Counted from the stretch's first letter, positions 16,837 through 26,099 are shown. The stretch: DNA of 64,000 nt from Acinetobacter kookii (GCF_900096895.1 NZ_FMYO01000006.1:62001-126000), one strand, 5' to 3'. The notes: generated by a model not told the origin, from the letters alone. Program-made: numbers and translations.

Positions 16837-18480
16837 ATGTCTTACCAAACCTCTATTCATTTTGACCCGACTGCATTGCTGATAATAAAAAATGAGGTTG
16901 ATAATTCAATTAAATTAGTTGAATCAGCGGTTAGTTCCTTGGCAGAAGACCAGACTTTACCTTTCGGTATTGATGATGCACTTAATCAATTTGAGCAGTG
17001 TGCTCAGGTTCTTGCTCTTATTGACATGCAAAGCCTGGCTAAAATTGCCCAATATTCCGCAGAGTTAATGCGCAAGATTATGGGGAATCCTGCGCAGATT
17101 AATACTCAGGAAGTGGAGGCCTTAAGTGAAGGCACCACCATGTTGAAACGTTACATCGAATTTATTTGCTTACGTGAAGTTAAAATTCCACAATTCCTGC
17201 TCGACACCCTGAATCGTCTGGAAATTGTGCTGGGTAAACCGATTACGCATGAAGGTCAGCATATCGAGTCATTACTGGACTGTATTACCCCCGATTTTAA
17301 ACTTCCTCAAGCACCCAGCCTGGAAAAGTCGCAATATGTACATCGCCTGTACAAACTGTCTTTAAACAAGCTGATTAAACAGGAAGAGACTGAATTAGAT
17401 CTGCAGGCAATCAAACTGGTCGGTGCCTATCTGGCAGGTCTGGCAGAAAATACGCCAAGCAAGCAATACTGGAATCTGGTGCATGTGGCATTTAATCAGA
17501 TAGATCACTTATTGATCAATGATGCGCGTTTACGTACCCTGATCAGTATTGAACGCAATATGGCACAATATTTCAGTGCTCCAGATCGCTTTAAGCCAAG
17601 CCTGCCGGATTTAGCCAATATCTTGAGCTTGTGCATAAGCCAGGAAGATGAGACGGCCCAGCATATCCGTAGCCAGCTAAATGTGGGTGAAGATCATTTG
17701 ACCGATACCCAATTGCAGGTATTTAGCCGCCATCTCTATGGACCTGATTTTGATACCATGCATACCATTAGTGAACTTGTGACCACAGAAATGGCACAAA
17801 TTCGTAATGACATCGAATTCAACTATCAAAACATGACAACTGAGAAAACGAAGGAATTACAGGACAAATTAATCAGTCTTGCCAACATTTTCAAAGTATT
17901 GAATCTGAGTGAAGCCTTCAACGATTTATCTCGCCAAGCCAACTTGCTGGACAAGGCTGAAGTGCTTAAAGATGAAAATTTTGCTCAGCAATTGATGAGC
18001 TGCATTTTATCGGCAATGAATTCGATTGGCGTTCTGGAACGTCATCACACTTCAAGCCGTTTACAGCTTCGCGTCCATAACATGAACATCTCTTTGGACC
18101 GTTTAGATGAAGCGCATGAAGCTTTACTCAATGAAACCAAAGCCGTGACTGAGCTTTCCAGCCAAATCCTGATGCAGTACATGCAAGATCAAAATCTGGC
18201 TGCGCTTGAGAATATTCCAACCCAATTGCGTGAAATTGGTGGTGCCCTGCTGTTCTTAAATGCCCCATCCGGTCAGACTTCATTGAACACTGCTGCAACG
18301 TTTATCCAACAGCAAATTGAAAATTCTGCAACGATCACTGCTGAACAAATCAACCACATCCTCGACACCTTAGCCAGTGCCGACATGCTGATTGACAATT
18401 TAAAATCAAAACAGCCTGTCCTGCAGTCGATGTTTGATGTAGCATTGCAAAGTAGCGAAAAACTGAAAACTGTTGCCTAA
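16837..18480 (+). CDS. fimL: FimL-like type IV pilus regulator
   Basis: A 547-residue soluble, helix-rich protein with no catalytic motif. It reads like FimL, a relative of the N-terminal region of ChpA lacking the phosphotransfer histidine; in Pseudomonas FimL promotes twitching motility and cAMP signalling. The call rests partly on resemblance and largely on synteny: in P. aeruginosa fimL lies near rnhA-dnaQ and directly before nudC, as here. AGGAAAGGTG lies ahead of the ATG. It overlaps nudC by one base (TAATG), so the two are cotranslated. I cannot align the sequence in detail here. Confidence 0.7.
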   Translation: MSYQTSIHFDPTALLIIKNEVDNSIKLVESAVSSLAEDQTLPFGIDDALNQFEQCAQVLALIDMQSLAKIAQYSAELMRKIMGNPAQINTQEVEALSEGTTMLKRYIEFICLREVKIPQFLLDTLNRLEIVLGKPITHEGQHIESLLDCITPDFKLPQAPSLEKSQYVHRLYKLSLNKLIKQEETELDLQAIKLVGAYLAGLAENTPSKQYWNLVHVAFNQIDHLLINDARLRTLISIERNMAQYFSAPDRFKPSLPDLANILSLCISQEDETAQHIRSQLNVGEDHLTDTQLQVFSRHLYGPDFDTMHTISELVTTEMAQIRNDIEFNYQNMTTEKTKELQDKLISLANIFKVLNLSEAFNDLSRQANLLDKAEVLKDENFAQQLMSCILSAMNSIGVLERHHTSSRLQLRVHNMNISLDRLDEAHEALLNETKAVTELSSQILMQYMQDQNLAALENIPTQLREIGGALLFLNAPSGQTSLNTAATFIQQQIENSATITAEQINHILDTLASADMLIDNLKSKQPVLQSMFDVALQSSEKLKTVA

Positions 18481-19253
18481 TGTCCGAATTGTCACTTGCC
18501 TATATCTTCCATCAGCATCAACTTTTAGTCGATGAAAACTTTCAGCTCCCTCGGGTAGAACGTTTAGCAAGTGACCTTCAGTTCAACACGGGTGATCAAG
18601 TGATTGCCCGTGACCTTCTCGAAAACGAGCCTATTCCTTCCGGCTTGCAACTGGTACCCATCCGTCAATTATTAACGCTCTGGGATACCCAACAATTCGA
18701 AGCCGCCAGTCGTGCCATCCAGCTGTTAGAATGGCGCCGCAACCACAAGTTCTGTAGTCATTGTGGACATCCAACTGAAGCCCATGCGACTGAATATGCC
18801 ATGGTTTGCCCAGCATGTGGTTATCATCAGTATCCACGGGTACAGCCCTGTGTCATTACCGTGATTACCCGTGGTCAAGATGAAATTCTGCTAGCTAAAA
18901 ATGCCAAAAACAAAACGAATATGTACGGCCTGATTGCTGGTTTTGTTGAGGTAGGAGAAACCCTGGAAGAAGCGGTACGCCGTGAAACTTTTGAAGAAGT
19001 GGGCTTAAGACTCAAAAATATCCAGTATCTTGCCAGCCAGCCCTGGCCTTTTCCAAGTAACCTGATGCTCGCCTTCCGTGCTGAATATGCTTCTGGCGAC
19101 ATTCAGTTACAAGAAGAAGAGATTAGCGATGCGCAATTCTTTAAATTTGACCAACTGCCTGAAATTCCATTTAAAGGCAGTATTGCCTATGCCATGATTA
19201 AACATATTACCGAAGGTCATCCTGTGGCAGATGACACCCGTGAATGGCTTTAA
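18480..19253 (+). CDS. nudC: NADH pyrophosphatase / NAD-RNA decapping enzyme
   Basis: A 257-residue Nudix hydrolase, the size of E. coli NudC, which hydrolyses NADH to NMNH and AMP and removes NAD caps from RNA. The four zinc cysteines are in CSHCG and CPACG (about 97-118). The Nudix box reads GFVEVGETLEEAVRRETFEEVG (about 155-176), and the NudC-specific motif SQPWPFP follows. It is translationally coupled to fimL, an association conserved in Pseudomonas though the functional reason is unclear. Confidence 0.95.
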   Translation: MSELSLAYIFHQHQLLVDENFQLPRVERLASDLQFNTGDQVIARDLLENEPIPSGLQLVPIRQLLTLWDTQQFEAASRAIQLLEWRRNHKFCSHCGHPTEAHATEYAMVCPACGYHQYPRVQPCVITVITRGQDEILLAKNAKNKTNMYGLIAGFVEVGETLEEAVRRETFEEVGLRLKNIQYLASQPWPFPSNLMLAFRAEYASGDIQLQEEEISDAQFFKFDQLPEIPFKGSIAYAMIKHITEGHPVADDTREWL

Positions 19254-19254
19254 G

Positions 19255-20142
19255 TCAGGGTTTTAGCGCTTCATCGAGAACCGCCAAAATCTGTTTCTTG
19301 GTCTGGAAATAGCGGCTGAACAAACTGGAAACCGAACCCATAATAGACACATGTCCAGTACCCGGGATGGTAATTATCTGGCTATGGTTGCCCTTTTCCT
19401 GCAGAATCCGATGTAAATCTTCTGAATTATTATGGCCGACCACCTGATCATTGGAAGCTAAAAACAGGTAATGTCGCACCGTATTGGTTTCAACAAAATA
19501 ATAAGGCATCACCTGCTGATAAGGCACGCTTTGGTCAAAAGCATCTGCACAGATCGGATCATTTTTATAATCAAAATGATAGGGCCCAGACAAACCAATA
19601 ATGGCACGAATTTGGCTGCGGCATTGCAAAGGATAAGGTGTCGGATGATAAAGTGCCGACATCACGTTAAATGCACCCGCCGAGTGCCCCATCAATACCA
19701 GTTTTTCAGTCTGGATATTGTATCTGGACTGATGCTGGGTCAAATAGTTTAAGGCCAAACTCAGGTCATCAATATAACTGGGAAATACATGCTCGGGCGC
19801 AAGATGATAATTAATCACCGCAACATCATAGCCTTCTCTGGCAAAGGCTTCACCCACGAAACGGTAATCTTTTTTATCTCCATGCAGCCATGCCCCACCA
19901 TGCACAAACACGATTAAAGGCCGATGCTCTAGAGGAGATGCAGCAGAGAAAATATCTAAACGCTGACGGGCTTTTAAACCATAGGCAATGTTTTCAGTGA
20001 CCGTATAGCCTTTACGCGGGGTTAAACGGTTCAGGGCATAGCTACCAAAATCGTAAAGGCGAAAATCCTTGTACAATATTTTCACTTTTTCGACTTTTTG
20101 CTGAATTTCCTGACTAACTGTTTGTACAACCTTATTGAGCAT
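19255..20142 (-). CDS. Alpha/beta hydrolase, carboxylesterase-like
   Basis: About 295 residues from an ATG at 20142 (an ATG at 20202 extends the frame but would overlap dolP deeply). The chosen ATG overlaps the dolP stop by 11 bases. HGGAW forms the oxyanion hole as in the hormone-sensitive-lipase and arylformamidase branch, GHSAG carries the nucleophile serine (about residue 152), and D in SNDQVVG and H in PGTGHVSIMG are the likely acid and base. No signal peptide is seen. It ends two bases from the end of nudC, tail to tail, with no visible terminator between them. The substrate is unknown. Confidence 0.78.
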   Translation of the reverse strand: MLNKVVQTVSQEIQQKVEKVKILYKDFRLYDFGSYALNRLTPRKGYTVTENIAYGLKARQRLDIFSAASPLEHRPLIVFVHGGAWLHGDKKDYRFVGEAFAREGYDVAVINYHLAPEHVFPSYIDDLSLALNYLTQHQSRYNIQTEKLVLMGHSAGAFNVMSALYHPTPYPLQCRSQIRAIIGLSGPYHFDYKNDPICADAFDQSVPYQQVMPYYFVETNTVRHYLFLASNDQVVGHNNSEDLHRILQEKGNHSQIITIPGTGHVSIMGSVSSLFSRYFQTKKQILAVLDEALKP

Positions 20143-20815
20143 AGGTTGGCTCTGCTTGATCCGGATCAATAGCCACCGGTGTCTGTTCAACCGGCAGTGC
20201 ATTCACGACAGGACTACTAAAACTTGAAGTCATGGCACGCGATTGCTCAATATTATCAATTAAAGTAATAATTTTAGTCACGTTGCCGACTTGTTGCAGC
20301 ACCTGATTCAGATCATTAATTTCAGCAGTGTTTAAACGCCCCATCACATATAAAACACCATCTTCGGTGTGAATGCGCACTTTACTGTCAGACACCACCA
20401 CAGCTTTCATAATCAGGCCACGCGTATTTGCCGTCACTGTGGTATCTTGCATAATGGTGCCATAACCAATCTGGTTACCGACAGCAATGTAATTATGCAC
20501 GGTTTTCACATCACTCATGGCACGGACATTATCTTCTGCCAGCCGTTTCAAGTGTGCATCCGGCACTTGACCGGTTAATAATACATTGCCATGAAAACTT
20601 TCAATATTGACACGGGATTGTTTAAAACGACTGTCTAATTTATATAAATTGATTTTAGCGGTACGTTCGATTGAGGAATCAATAAACACCTGTCCAAGAG
20701 AACGGGCGCCACTTTCTGTACCTACCGGGGCTGATCCTGTGCCACTAGAGATAAAACTTGCACAACCAGATAAACTTGCTACACACAGTAACGTCATTGC
20801 AATACGGTTAAACAC
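20132..20815 (-). CDS. dolP: BON-domain outer-membrane lipoprotein DolP
   Basis: A 227-residue lipoprotein: signal MFNRIAMTLLCVASLSGC with lipobox LSGC (Cys 18). Two BON domains follow (about 50-115 and 125-195), each with the glycine-containing beta pattern GNVLLTGQVPDAHLK and GVLYVMGRLNTAEIND. DolP (YraP) of E. coli is 191 residues and supports outer-membrane integrity and BAM function at division sites. The start is a GTG with GAGGAG nine bases ahead. It belongs to the lpoA-yraN-dolP cluster; diaA, which sits between yraN and dolP in E. coli, is absent here. Confidence 0.88.
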   Translation of the reverse strand: MFNRIAMTLLCVASLSGCASFISSGTGSAPVGTESGARSLGQVFIDSSIERTAKINLYKLDSRFKQSRVNIESFHGNVLLTGQVPDAHLKRLAEDNVRAMSDVKTVHNYIAVGNQIGYGTIMQDTTVTANTRGLIMKAVVVSDSKVRIHTEDGVLYVMGRLNTAEINDLNQVLQQVGNVTKIITLIDNIEQSRAMTSSFSSPVVNALPVEQTPVAIDPDQAEPTYAQ

Positions 20816-20875
20816 TCAGCAAGACTCCTCATTATTCAGTTCTATTTTATGTCAGCATTTACGCTATGATTTTGT

Positions 20876-21304
20876 TCAAAGATTAATAAACTCTTCATCA
20901 AAAGTAAAAGCATTTTCAATCCATTGTTGATCATAAGTGAATTTGGAAAAATCTTGCTGTATGGTTTTTGCAAATTGTTGAAGAAAATCAAAACAAATCA
21001 CATCAAAACGACAATAAAAGGTTTGCAATTCCGGATGGGCATGCAAAAAGCACAGTGCCGATTTCATCATTTTGCGCTGTTTGGATAAAGAAATGCTTTC
21101 GAAGGATTGGGCATACTGGGTCACTGAACGCGCCTTGACTTCGACAAAAACCAGTTCCTGGGCCTGCTGTACAATCAGGTCAATTTCCCCGTAACGGCAA
21201 TGATAATTTGCCACAACCAGCTGAAAGCCTTGGGCCTGTAATAATGTTAAAGCCTGCTGTTCAGCCCATTGTCCCAGATTTAAATGCGCCGGAAGATTTG
21301 ACAT
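20876..21304 (-). CDS. yraN: YraN / UPF0102 family endonuclease-like protein
   Basis: A 142-residue protein, slightly longer than the usual 115-130. It has the restriction-endonuclease-like core [22 protein letters not shown] (written in the protein as GEIDLI, then VFVEVKAR), with D and the ExK pair positioned as in Holliday-junction-resolvase-fold nucleases, and an early [10 protein letters not shown]. Its function is unproven in any species. The ATG overlaps the lpoA stop by one base (TAATG). Confidence 0.9.
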   Translation of the reverse strand: MSNLPAHLNLGQWAEQQALTLLQAQGFQLVVANYHCRYGEIDLIVQQAQELVFVEVKARSVTQYAQSFESISLSKQRKMMKSALCFLHAHPELQTFYCRFDVICFDFLQQFAKTIQQDFSKFTYDQQWIENAFTFDEEFINL

Positions 21305-22239
21305 TACAATCCCTTGATTCCCTTTTTGGTATGTTCATAACAGTGTGGAATGCGCTGGATTTGATTGTTATTGACTTGAATCAGTCCGGTCCGCCCCTGG
21401 AACTGCATACTTTTTAAATTGGGTTCGGCTAAATACTGGCTCGCAATATGCCAGGCATCCCCACCAAAAGCGATCAGGCGCTGATAGGCCATGGAAGCGG
21501 CGTTTGCTTGAGCGGCCTGAATGACATCCGGCCATTCAGATTCATATAAGGCCGGCGCATCACAAAACTTTACCCCTACAGGCAATACCTGATCTTGTTC
21601 AATGGCATTCGGTAAAATATAGATATTTTTATGCGGCAGCTTGGGCAGTTTATTCAGCCAGGCATTGTTTCCGAGTAGCAACAAACCGGTATGTTTATTT
21701 AACTTTTTGGGTATTTCTTCAATTAAATTCAGAGGATAATTGGTTTCAGTGAGTAAAGAAATCAAAAACAGTTCATTGTCAGTTTCCGAGTCTTTTTGCT
21801 GCAACACATACAGCTCTTTGATTTGGTCATTCTGCAATACCTGATTTAGCGCCACCGCATCATCCTGCTTGGACAGGCTAAATTGTCCTACCTTTGCAGA
21901 TTGTGAGGATACTTCATTCAGGGCCAAAACCCGAACCTTCGGCTGTATCTGGATTAAAGCTTCCACATCCTGCCGTGCCAAAGGTCCGACTATCATTTGG
22001 GTTTTTTTATTGACATTTTGTTTAAGCAACTGCGCAATCGGTTTTTTGTCCGAGTTTACAAATTTAATGGGTGTTTCCAGCTCTGATGCCTGATAAGCAC
22101 TCATAAAACCCTGTTTGACACTTAATCCGGCTCGCGCCATAGGCCCCGATTCAGGTAAAATGACCAGCACTTCAGCTTGAGCGTGATTGAAAATGCAATA
22201 CAGGATGAAGCCAATTAATTTTTTATTATTATTCAACAT
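21304..22239 (-). CDS. lpoA: LpoA-like penicillin-binding protein activator, short form
   Basis: A 311-residue secreted protein with a periplasmic-binding-protein type I fold pattern: [26 protein letters not shown], then [14 protein letters not shown] and a late [15 protein letters not shown]. It matches the C-terminal domain of LpoA (YraM), which activates PBP1A. E. coli LpoA is about 680 residues with an N-terminal TPR half; that half is missing here. The signal ([17 protein letters not shown]) has a cysteine after tyrosine, a poor lipobox, so it is probably a soluble periplasmic protein. Position next to rsmI and yraN supports the name; whether it still activates a PBP is inference. Confidence 0.75.
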   Translation of the reverse strand: MLNNNKKLIGFILYCIFNHAQAEVLVILPESGPMARAGLSVKQGFMSAYQASELETPIKFVNSDKKPIAQLLKQNVNKKTQMIVGPLARQDVEALIQIQPKVRVLALNEVSSQSAKVGQFSLSKQDDAVALNQVLQNDQIKELYVLQQKDSETDNELFLISLLTETNYPLNLIEEIPKKLNKHTGLLLLGNNAWLNKLPKLPHKNIYILPNAIEQDQVLPVGVKFCDAPALYESEWPDVIQAAQANAASMAYQRLIAFGGDAWHIASQYLAEPNLKSMQFQGRTGLIQVNNNQIQRIPHCYEHTKKGIKGL

Positions 22240-22251
22240 TGGAGAAACCTT

Positions 22252-23091
22252 ATGAGTGCTCAGTTATTTGTTGTAGCAACCCCAATTGGGCACTTAGATG
22301 ACATTACTTATCGTGCTATTGATATTCTAAAGTCTGTAAGTATCATTGCGGCAGAAGATACGCGTACTTCCGCTCAATTATTAAAGCACTTTAATATAGC
22401 AACTCCACTGACTGCCTGTCACGAACATAATGAAAGTAATAAAATTGACATCTTGATCCAGCGCTTGCTGAATGGCGAAAATATGGCCCTGATCAGTGAT
22501 GCGGGTACGCCGCTAATTAGCGATCCGGGGTTTAAACTGGTTCGTGCGGCACAAGAACATCATATTCGCGTTATTCCGGTTCCGGGTGCCTGTGCCGCCA
22601 TTGCGGCGCTCAGTTCTGTCGGCTTGCCGAGTGACCGCTTCAGTTTCGAAGGTTTCTTGCCCTCACGCCAAAGCCAGCGTCTCAGCCAGCTGGAAAAGCT
22701 GAAAGATGAAACCCAAACCCTGATTTTTTATGAAGCACCGCATCGTATTTTAGAGTCGGTCAAAGATATGGCACAGGTGTTTGGTGCCGATCGTCCTGTG
22801 GGTTTTGCCCGTGAAATTACCAAAACCTTTGAAACCATCAAAAAGATGACCTTGGCAGAACTGGTTCAGTTTATTGAAGCTGACCACAACCAGCAAAAAG
22901 GTGAAATTGTGCTGGTGATTGGCGGTGCAACTGAAGAAAAGGATCTGGAGCAGGAAAAACTGGACCAGCTCTTGACCCGTTTATTACAGGACTTATCCGT
23001 CAAGGCCGCTTCACAATTGGCCGCAGATTTAACGGGGATAAAAAAGAAAGTGGCGTATCAACGCGCTTTGGAACTCAGCAATAAGGTCTAA
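22252..23091 (+). CDS. rsmI: 16S rRNA (cytidine(1402)-2'-O)-methyltransferase
   Basis: A 279-residue tetrapyrrole-methylase-fold enzyme that uses S-adenosylmethionine to 2'-O-methylate C1402 in the decoding centre. Signature motifs are VVATPIGHLDDITYRA at the N-terminus, AAEDTRTS, LISDAGTPLISDPGF and VPVPGAC (as IPVPGACAAIAALS). GGAG lies seven bases ahead of the ATG. It diverges from lpoA across only 12 bases. A bidirectional terminator follows. Confidence 0.95.
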   Translation: MSAQLFVVATPIGHLDDITYRAIDILKSVSIIAAEDTRTSAQLLKHFNIATPLTACHEHNESNKIDILIQRLLNGENMALISDAGTPLISDPGFKLVRAAQEHHIRVIPVPGACAAIAALSSVGLPSDRFSFEGFLPSRQSQRLSQLEKLKDETQTLIFYEAPHRILESVKDMAQVFGADRPVGFAREITKTFETIKKMTLAELVQFIEADHNQQKGEIVLVIGGATEEKDLEQEKLDQLLTRLLQDLSVKAASQLAADLTGIKKKVAYQRALELSNKV

Positions 23092-23122
23092 GCGGCTGTC
23101 CGTTTAAAGCACGTTTAAAAGC

Positions 23123-23150
23123 AAAAAGCATCACGAAAGTGATGCTTTTT
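23123..23150 (+). terminator. Bidirectional terminator
   Basis: AAAAAGCATCAC (23123-23134), GAAA loop, GTGATGCTTTTT (23139-23150). It serves rsmI on the plus strand and the small acidic gene on the minus strand. Confidence 0.9.
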
Positions 23151-23181
23151 TATTTTGTAGCCAAGCTGGCAAAAGAATCTA

Positions 23182-23430
23182 TTAATCTTTTGCTGACTCG
23201 TCTGCAGGCACCTCAGTGATGCGACCGCCACGAGCAAGGAAGGCAGCCACTTCATCTTCCAAAGCTTGACGCTGTTTCAGTTTAGCAGTCACTGTCAGTG
23301 TTTCGGCTTCAGCCACATCACCATCAGTTGCAACTGAATCACTGTCAGATGCACCTTTTTCAGCAGCTTTTGCTTCATCTTCATCGACTGCAGTGTCTTC
23401 TACATCATCGTAGTCATTCATATCTGTCAT
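23182..23430 (-). CDS. Small acidic protein, SutA-like
   Basis: About 82 residues from the ATG at 23430, which has AAGGA just upstream; a longer frame reaches 23463. The first half is highly acidic and low-complexity (MNDYDDVEDTAVDEDE), likely disordered. The second half has one helix ending in KLKQRQALEDEVAAFLARGG followed by ITEVPADE. This K-x-R-x-ALxxxxxxFLxRGGxIxEV pattern resembles SutA of Pseudomonas, an RNA-polymerase-binding protein that promotes transcription in slow growth. The match is from memory of the family, so function is inference. It is transcribed alone. Confidence 0.6.
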   Translation of the reverse strand: MTDMNDYDDVEDTAVDEDEAKAAEKGASDSDSVATDGDVAEAETLTVTAKLKQRQALEDEVAAFLARGGRITEVPADESAKD

Positions 23431-23606
23431 CTTCCTTTCTCCCCAAAAATGACGTCTATCCATCCAATTTAAATTGATTGTGAACTAGGAAGAAATTTAG
23501 CAATCTCTTTAGCTTTCGCATAGAGTCAATTTAAAAAAAATCGTATCTTTTTTAATCAAAAAAGTAACCTTATATAAATATTTGTACAAAAAACAGTTTT
23601 TCCTGC

Positions 23607-24854
23607 TTAAACCGCATATCGTGTATCTTTTAAGATCTGCAATCCGTTGGCTTGAGACATAAAAGCATCTTTTAATGCGGCATGTTGTTCCACTTGTTTC
23701 AAGCCAAAATTTCGTGCCCACACCACGGGGAAAAGCGGGGTTCTTTCCATCCATCCAATCGCAGACATGCTGTGCATCATGGCATCGTTTTGGCCTTTGC
23801 GGCGGTGTTCGTAGCGCTGCAAGGTCTGTTCATGTGCCCATACGCCACGTTTCAGATCATGCAACAGGGCATCGCATAAAATGGCTGCGTCCAGACAGCC
23901 AATATTGACCCCTTGACCGGCCAGTGGATGAATCACATGTGCAGCATCTCCAATCAAGGCTAAACCGGCTTTGACATACTGCTGTGCGGCACGTGCTTTC
24001 AGCGGGAACTGTGCCCGTGGTGTTGCCTCTAACACCTCACCCAGCATGTGATGACTTTCACGCGTGAGCAACGCAGTAAAATCGGCATCATTCAAGGCTG
24101 CATATTCTTCCGCATAATCGTCTGGCAATGTCCAGACAATAGATTGCCAATAGCCTTCCTGTTCCGGCTTTAAACTGGCCATCGGTAAAAAGGCCAATGG
24201 GCCAGTTTCCAGAAAAATCTGACGGGCCACATGCTGATGTGGCTGGGCCGTTCGAATGGCACAGCTCAAACCGGCCTGTTTATAATCCAGAATATCCAGG
24301 TCAATAAAGGCCTGTTCACGGACAAAGGAATTTGCACCATCCGCGCCGATCAGCAGTCTGGTTTTTAATTGGGTACCATCTGCCAGGTGAATCTGCCAGA
24401 TTCCCCCCACACCCTGCTCTATAGCTGTGACCTTGACCTGAGTACGATAATCCTGAAGCTGCTCCAGCATTTTTTCTTGAATGGCCAAGTTCAACAAACT
24501 TGGCTCGACCATTGAACCCAAAGCTTGCTCAACCGATGGCGTTTGCTCTGTTGCATGCCCAAAGTTAATTTCACCATAGCCATTTTTATTCCACACTTGC
24601 ATGCCTGTGTATGGCTGTTGGCGTGCCAGCCTGTCCCAGACACCGACCGTTTTCAGTAAATGAATGGTCGCCTGACTGAGCGCCAATACACGCGGGTTGG
24701 CAACACTTTTGGTTTTCTCGGCATCCAGAATGGGAGCTGCATCCAAAACTGTTGCCTGTACACCACCTTGAGCTAATAACAATGCAGTCAGACCACCAAC
24801 CAGACCACCACCAATAATGACAGCATCTAAAACATCAGATTGAACCTGGTTCAT
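23607..24854 (-). CDS. ubiI: Ubiquinone biosynthesis FAD hydroxylase UbiI-like
   Basis: A 415-residue class A flavoprotein monooxygenase. FAD motifs are VIIGGGLVGG at the N-terminus, the DG motif LLIGADGANSFVR, and GDAAHVIHPLAGQG. GMQVWNKNGYGEINF closely resembles the UbiI/VisC segment. UbiI hydroxylates C5 of the prenylated ring. UbiH, UbiI and UbiF are paralogues; I name it by the ubiH-ubiI pairing seen in E. coli, so the ring position is moderately certain. It overlaps ubiH by four bases (ATGA). Confidence 0.8.
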   Translation of the reverse strand: MNQVQSDVLDAVIIGGGLVGGLTALLLAQGGVQATVLDAAPILDAEKTKSVANPRVLALSQATIHLLKTVGVWDRLARQQPYTGMQVWNKNGYGEINFGHATEQTPSVEQALGSMVEPSLLNLAIQEKMLEQLQDYRTQVKVTAIEQGVGGIWQIHLADGTQLKTRLLIGADGANSFVREQAFIDLDILDYKQAGLSCAIRTAQPHQHVARQIFLETGPLAFLPMASLKPEQEGYWQSIVWTLPDDYAEEYAALNDADFTALLTRESHHMLGEVLEATPRAQFPLKARAAQQYVKAGLALIGDAAHVIHPLAGQGVNIGCLDAAILCDALLHDLKRGVWAHEQTLQRYEHRRKGQNDAMMHSMSAIGWMERTPLFPVVWARNFGLKQVEQHAALKDAFMSQANGLQILKDTRYAV

Positions 24855-26059
24855 GCTTTTAACCCCATTGCATAATTGGCAACCAGCGGTTTAATGCCTG
24901 GAATGGTATCAAAAGCAACCAAGCCGGTATTACGAATGAATTTTAAAACAGGGTTGCTATTGCTAAAGCCACGGACTACCGAATCACAGAACTTGATCAC
25001 ACGTTGCTGATCGGTCAGACGGGATTTTTCATAGTCTTGCAGCATGGCTGCATCACCTAAGTCGGCTTGTTGTGCGACTTGTTCGCTTAAATAACGGAGC
25101 AAAACATAGGCATCACGCATACACAGGTTAAAGCCCTGGCCGGCTACCGGATGGATGGTATGGGCTGCATTGCCCATCAGCACGACACGGCCCACCGCCT
25201 GTTTTTCTGCAAGCACTTGCGACAATGGGTAGCTAAAACGCCGACCGGTTTTCTGGAATTTACCGGCACGGTCACCATAGGTGTGTTGCAGGGCATCCAA
25301 AAAGTGCTGATCGTTTTCATCGCCCAGCCATTCGCCTTCGGTACCTTTTTGCACCGGCCATACCACCGAACGGCGGTACTCACCCGGCAATGGCAACAGC
25401 GCCAAAGGTCCAAGCGGGCTAAATCGCTCAAAACCGACATGCTTATGCGGTTTTGAGGTTTGTACGGTTGTGACAATCGCCACCTGGTCATAGTCATGTA
25501 CCGATGCCCCAATGCCCAGGGCCTTACGGCAGAATGAATCACGGCCATCGGCAGCGATCAGCAGTTTTGCTTGTAAGGATAAGGTTTCATCGCCACGTTG
25601 TGCTTCGATATAAGCCCAATCGGCATCTTGGGTCAGTGAGGTCACTTGTACGCCATCAATCAGTTCAATTAAAGGCTGTTTACGTACTTCCGTAAGTAGT
25701 ACACGACCAAGCCAGGCATTTTCGATGACCTGACCAAAGCTTTCAACTTTTTCCTGTTCTGCTTTTAAACGCGCCTTGCCAAAGCTGCCTTTCTCGGTAA
25801 TATGCACTTCCAGAATTGGTGTGGCATGTTCCTGCAAGGCATTCCATAAGCCGAGTTCCTGATAAATTTGTACGCTACGGCGTGACAAGGCACTGTTACG
25901 TGCATCAAAACTGGAATGATAGGGTACAAGATTGGCATCATCATAATTGGGGTACTTAATGGCTTCGAGCAGCTTCACTGCAATGTTTGCCTTAGCCAAC
26001 ATCAAGGCTAAACTTAGCCCGACCATACCACCACCGACGATGATCACTTCTTGCTGCAT
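24851..26059 (-). CDS. ubiH: Ubiquinone biosynthesis FAD hydroxylase UbiH
   Basis: A 402-residue flavoprotein monooxygenase: IIVGGGMVGLSLA (FAD dinucleotide fold), LIAADGRDSFCR (DG motif) and MGNAAHTIHPVAGQGFN. The segment LEVHITEKGSFGKA matches the UbiH-type VHVSDRG region. UbiH hydroxylates C1 of the decarboxylated ring in aerobic ubiquinone synthesis. AAGGATC precedes the ATG. In E. coli the order is ygfB-pepP-ubiH-ubiI; here about 1.3 kb separates pepP from ubiH. Confidence 0.85.
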   Translation of the reverse strand: MQQEVIIVGGGMVGLSLALMLAKANIAVKLLEAIKYPNYDDANLVPYHSSFDARNSALSRRSVQIYQELGLWNALQEHATPILEVHITEKGSFGKARLKAEQEKVESFGQVIENAWLGRVLLTEVRKQPLIELIDGVQVTSLTQDADWAYIEAQRGDETLSLQAKLLIAADGRDSFCRKALGIGASVHDYDQVAIVTTVQTSKPHKHVGFERFSPLGPLALLPLPGEYRRSVVWPVQKGTEGEWLGDENDQHFLDALQHTYGDRAGKFQKTGRRFSYPLSQVLAEKQAVGRVVLMGNAAHTIHPVAGQGFNLCMRDAYVLLRYLSEQVAQQADLGDAAMLQDYEKSRLTDQQRVIKFCDSVVRGFSNSNPVLKFIRNTGLVAFDTIPGIKPLVANYAMGLKA

Positions 26060-26078
26060 GTTTTGATCCTTTTATGTC

Positions 26079-26099
26079 GTATCTATCAGGTCTAGATAC
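26079..26099 (-). promoter_or_regulatory. Inverted repeat in ubiH leader
   Basis: GTATCTA (26079-26085) and TAGATAC (26093-26099) form a perfect seven-base inverted repeat 20-40 bases ahead of the ubiH ATG. It could be an operator or a leader hairpin; nothing identifies the partner. Confidence 0.3.
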
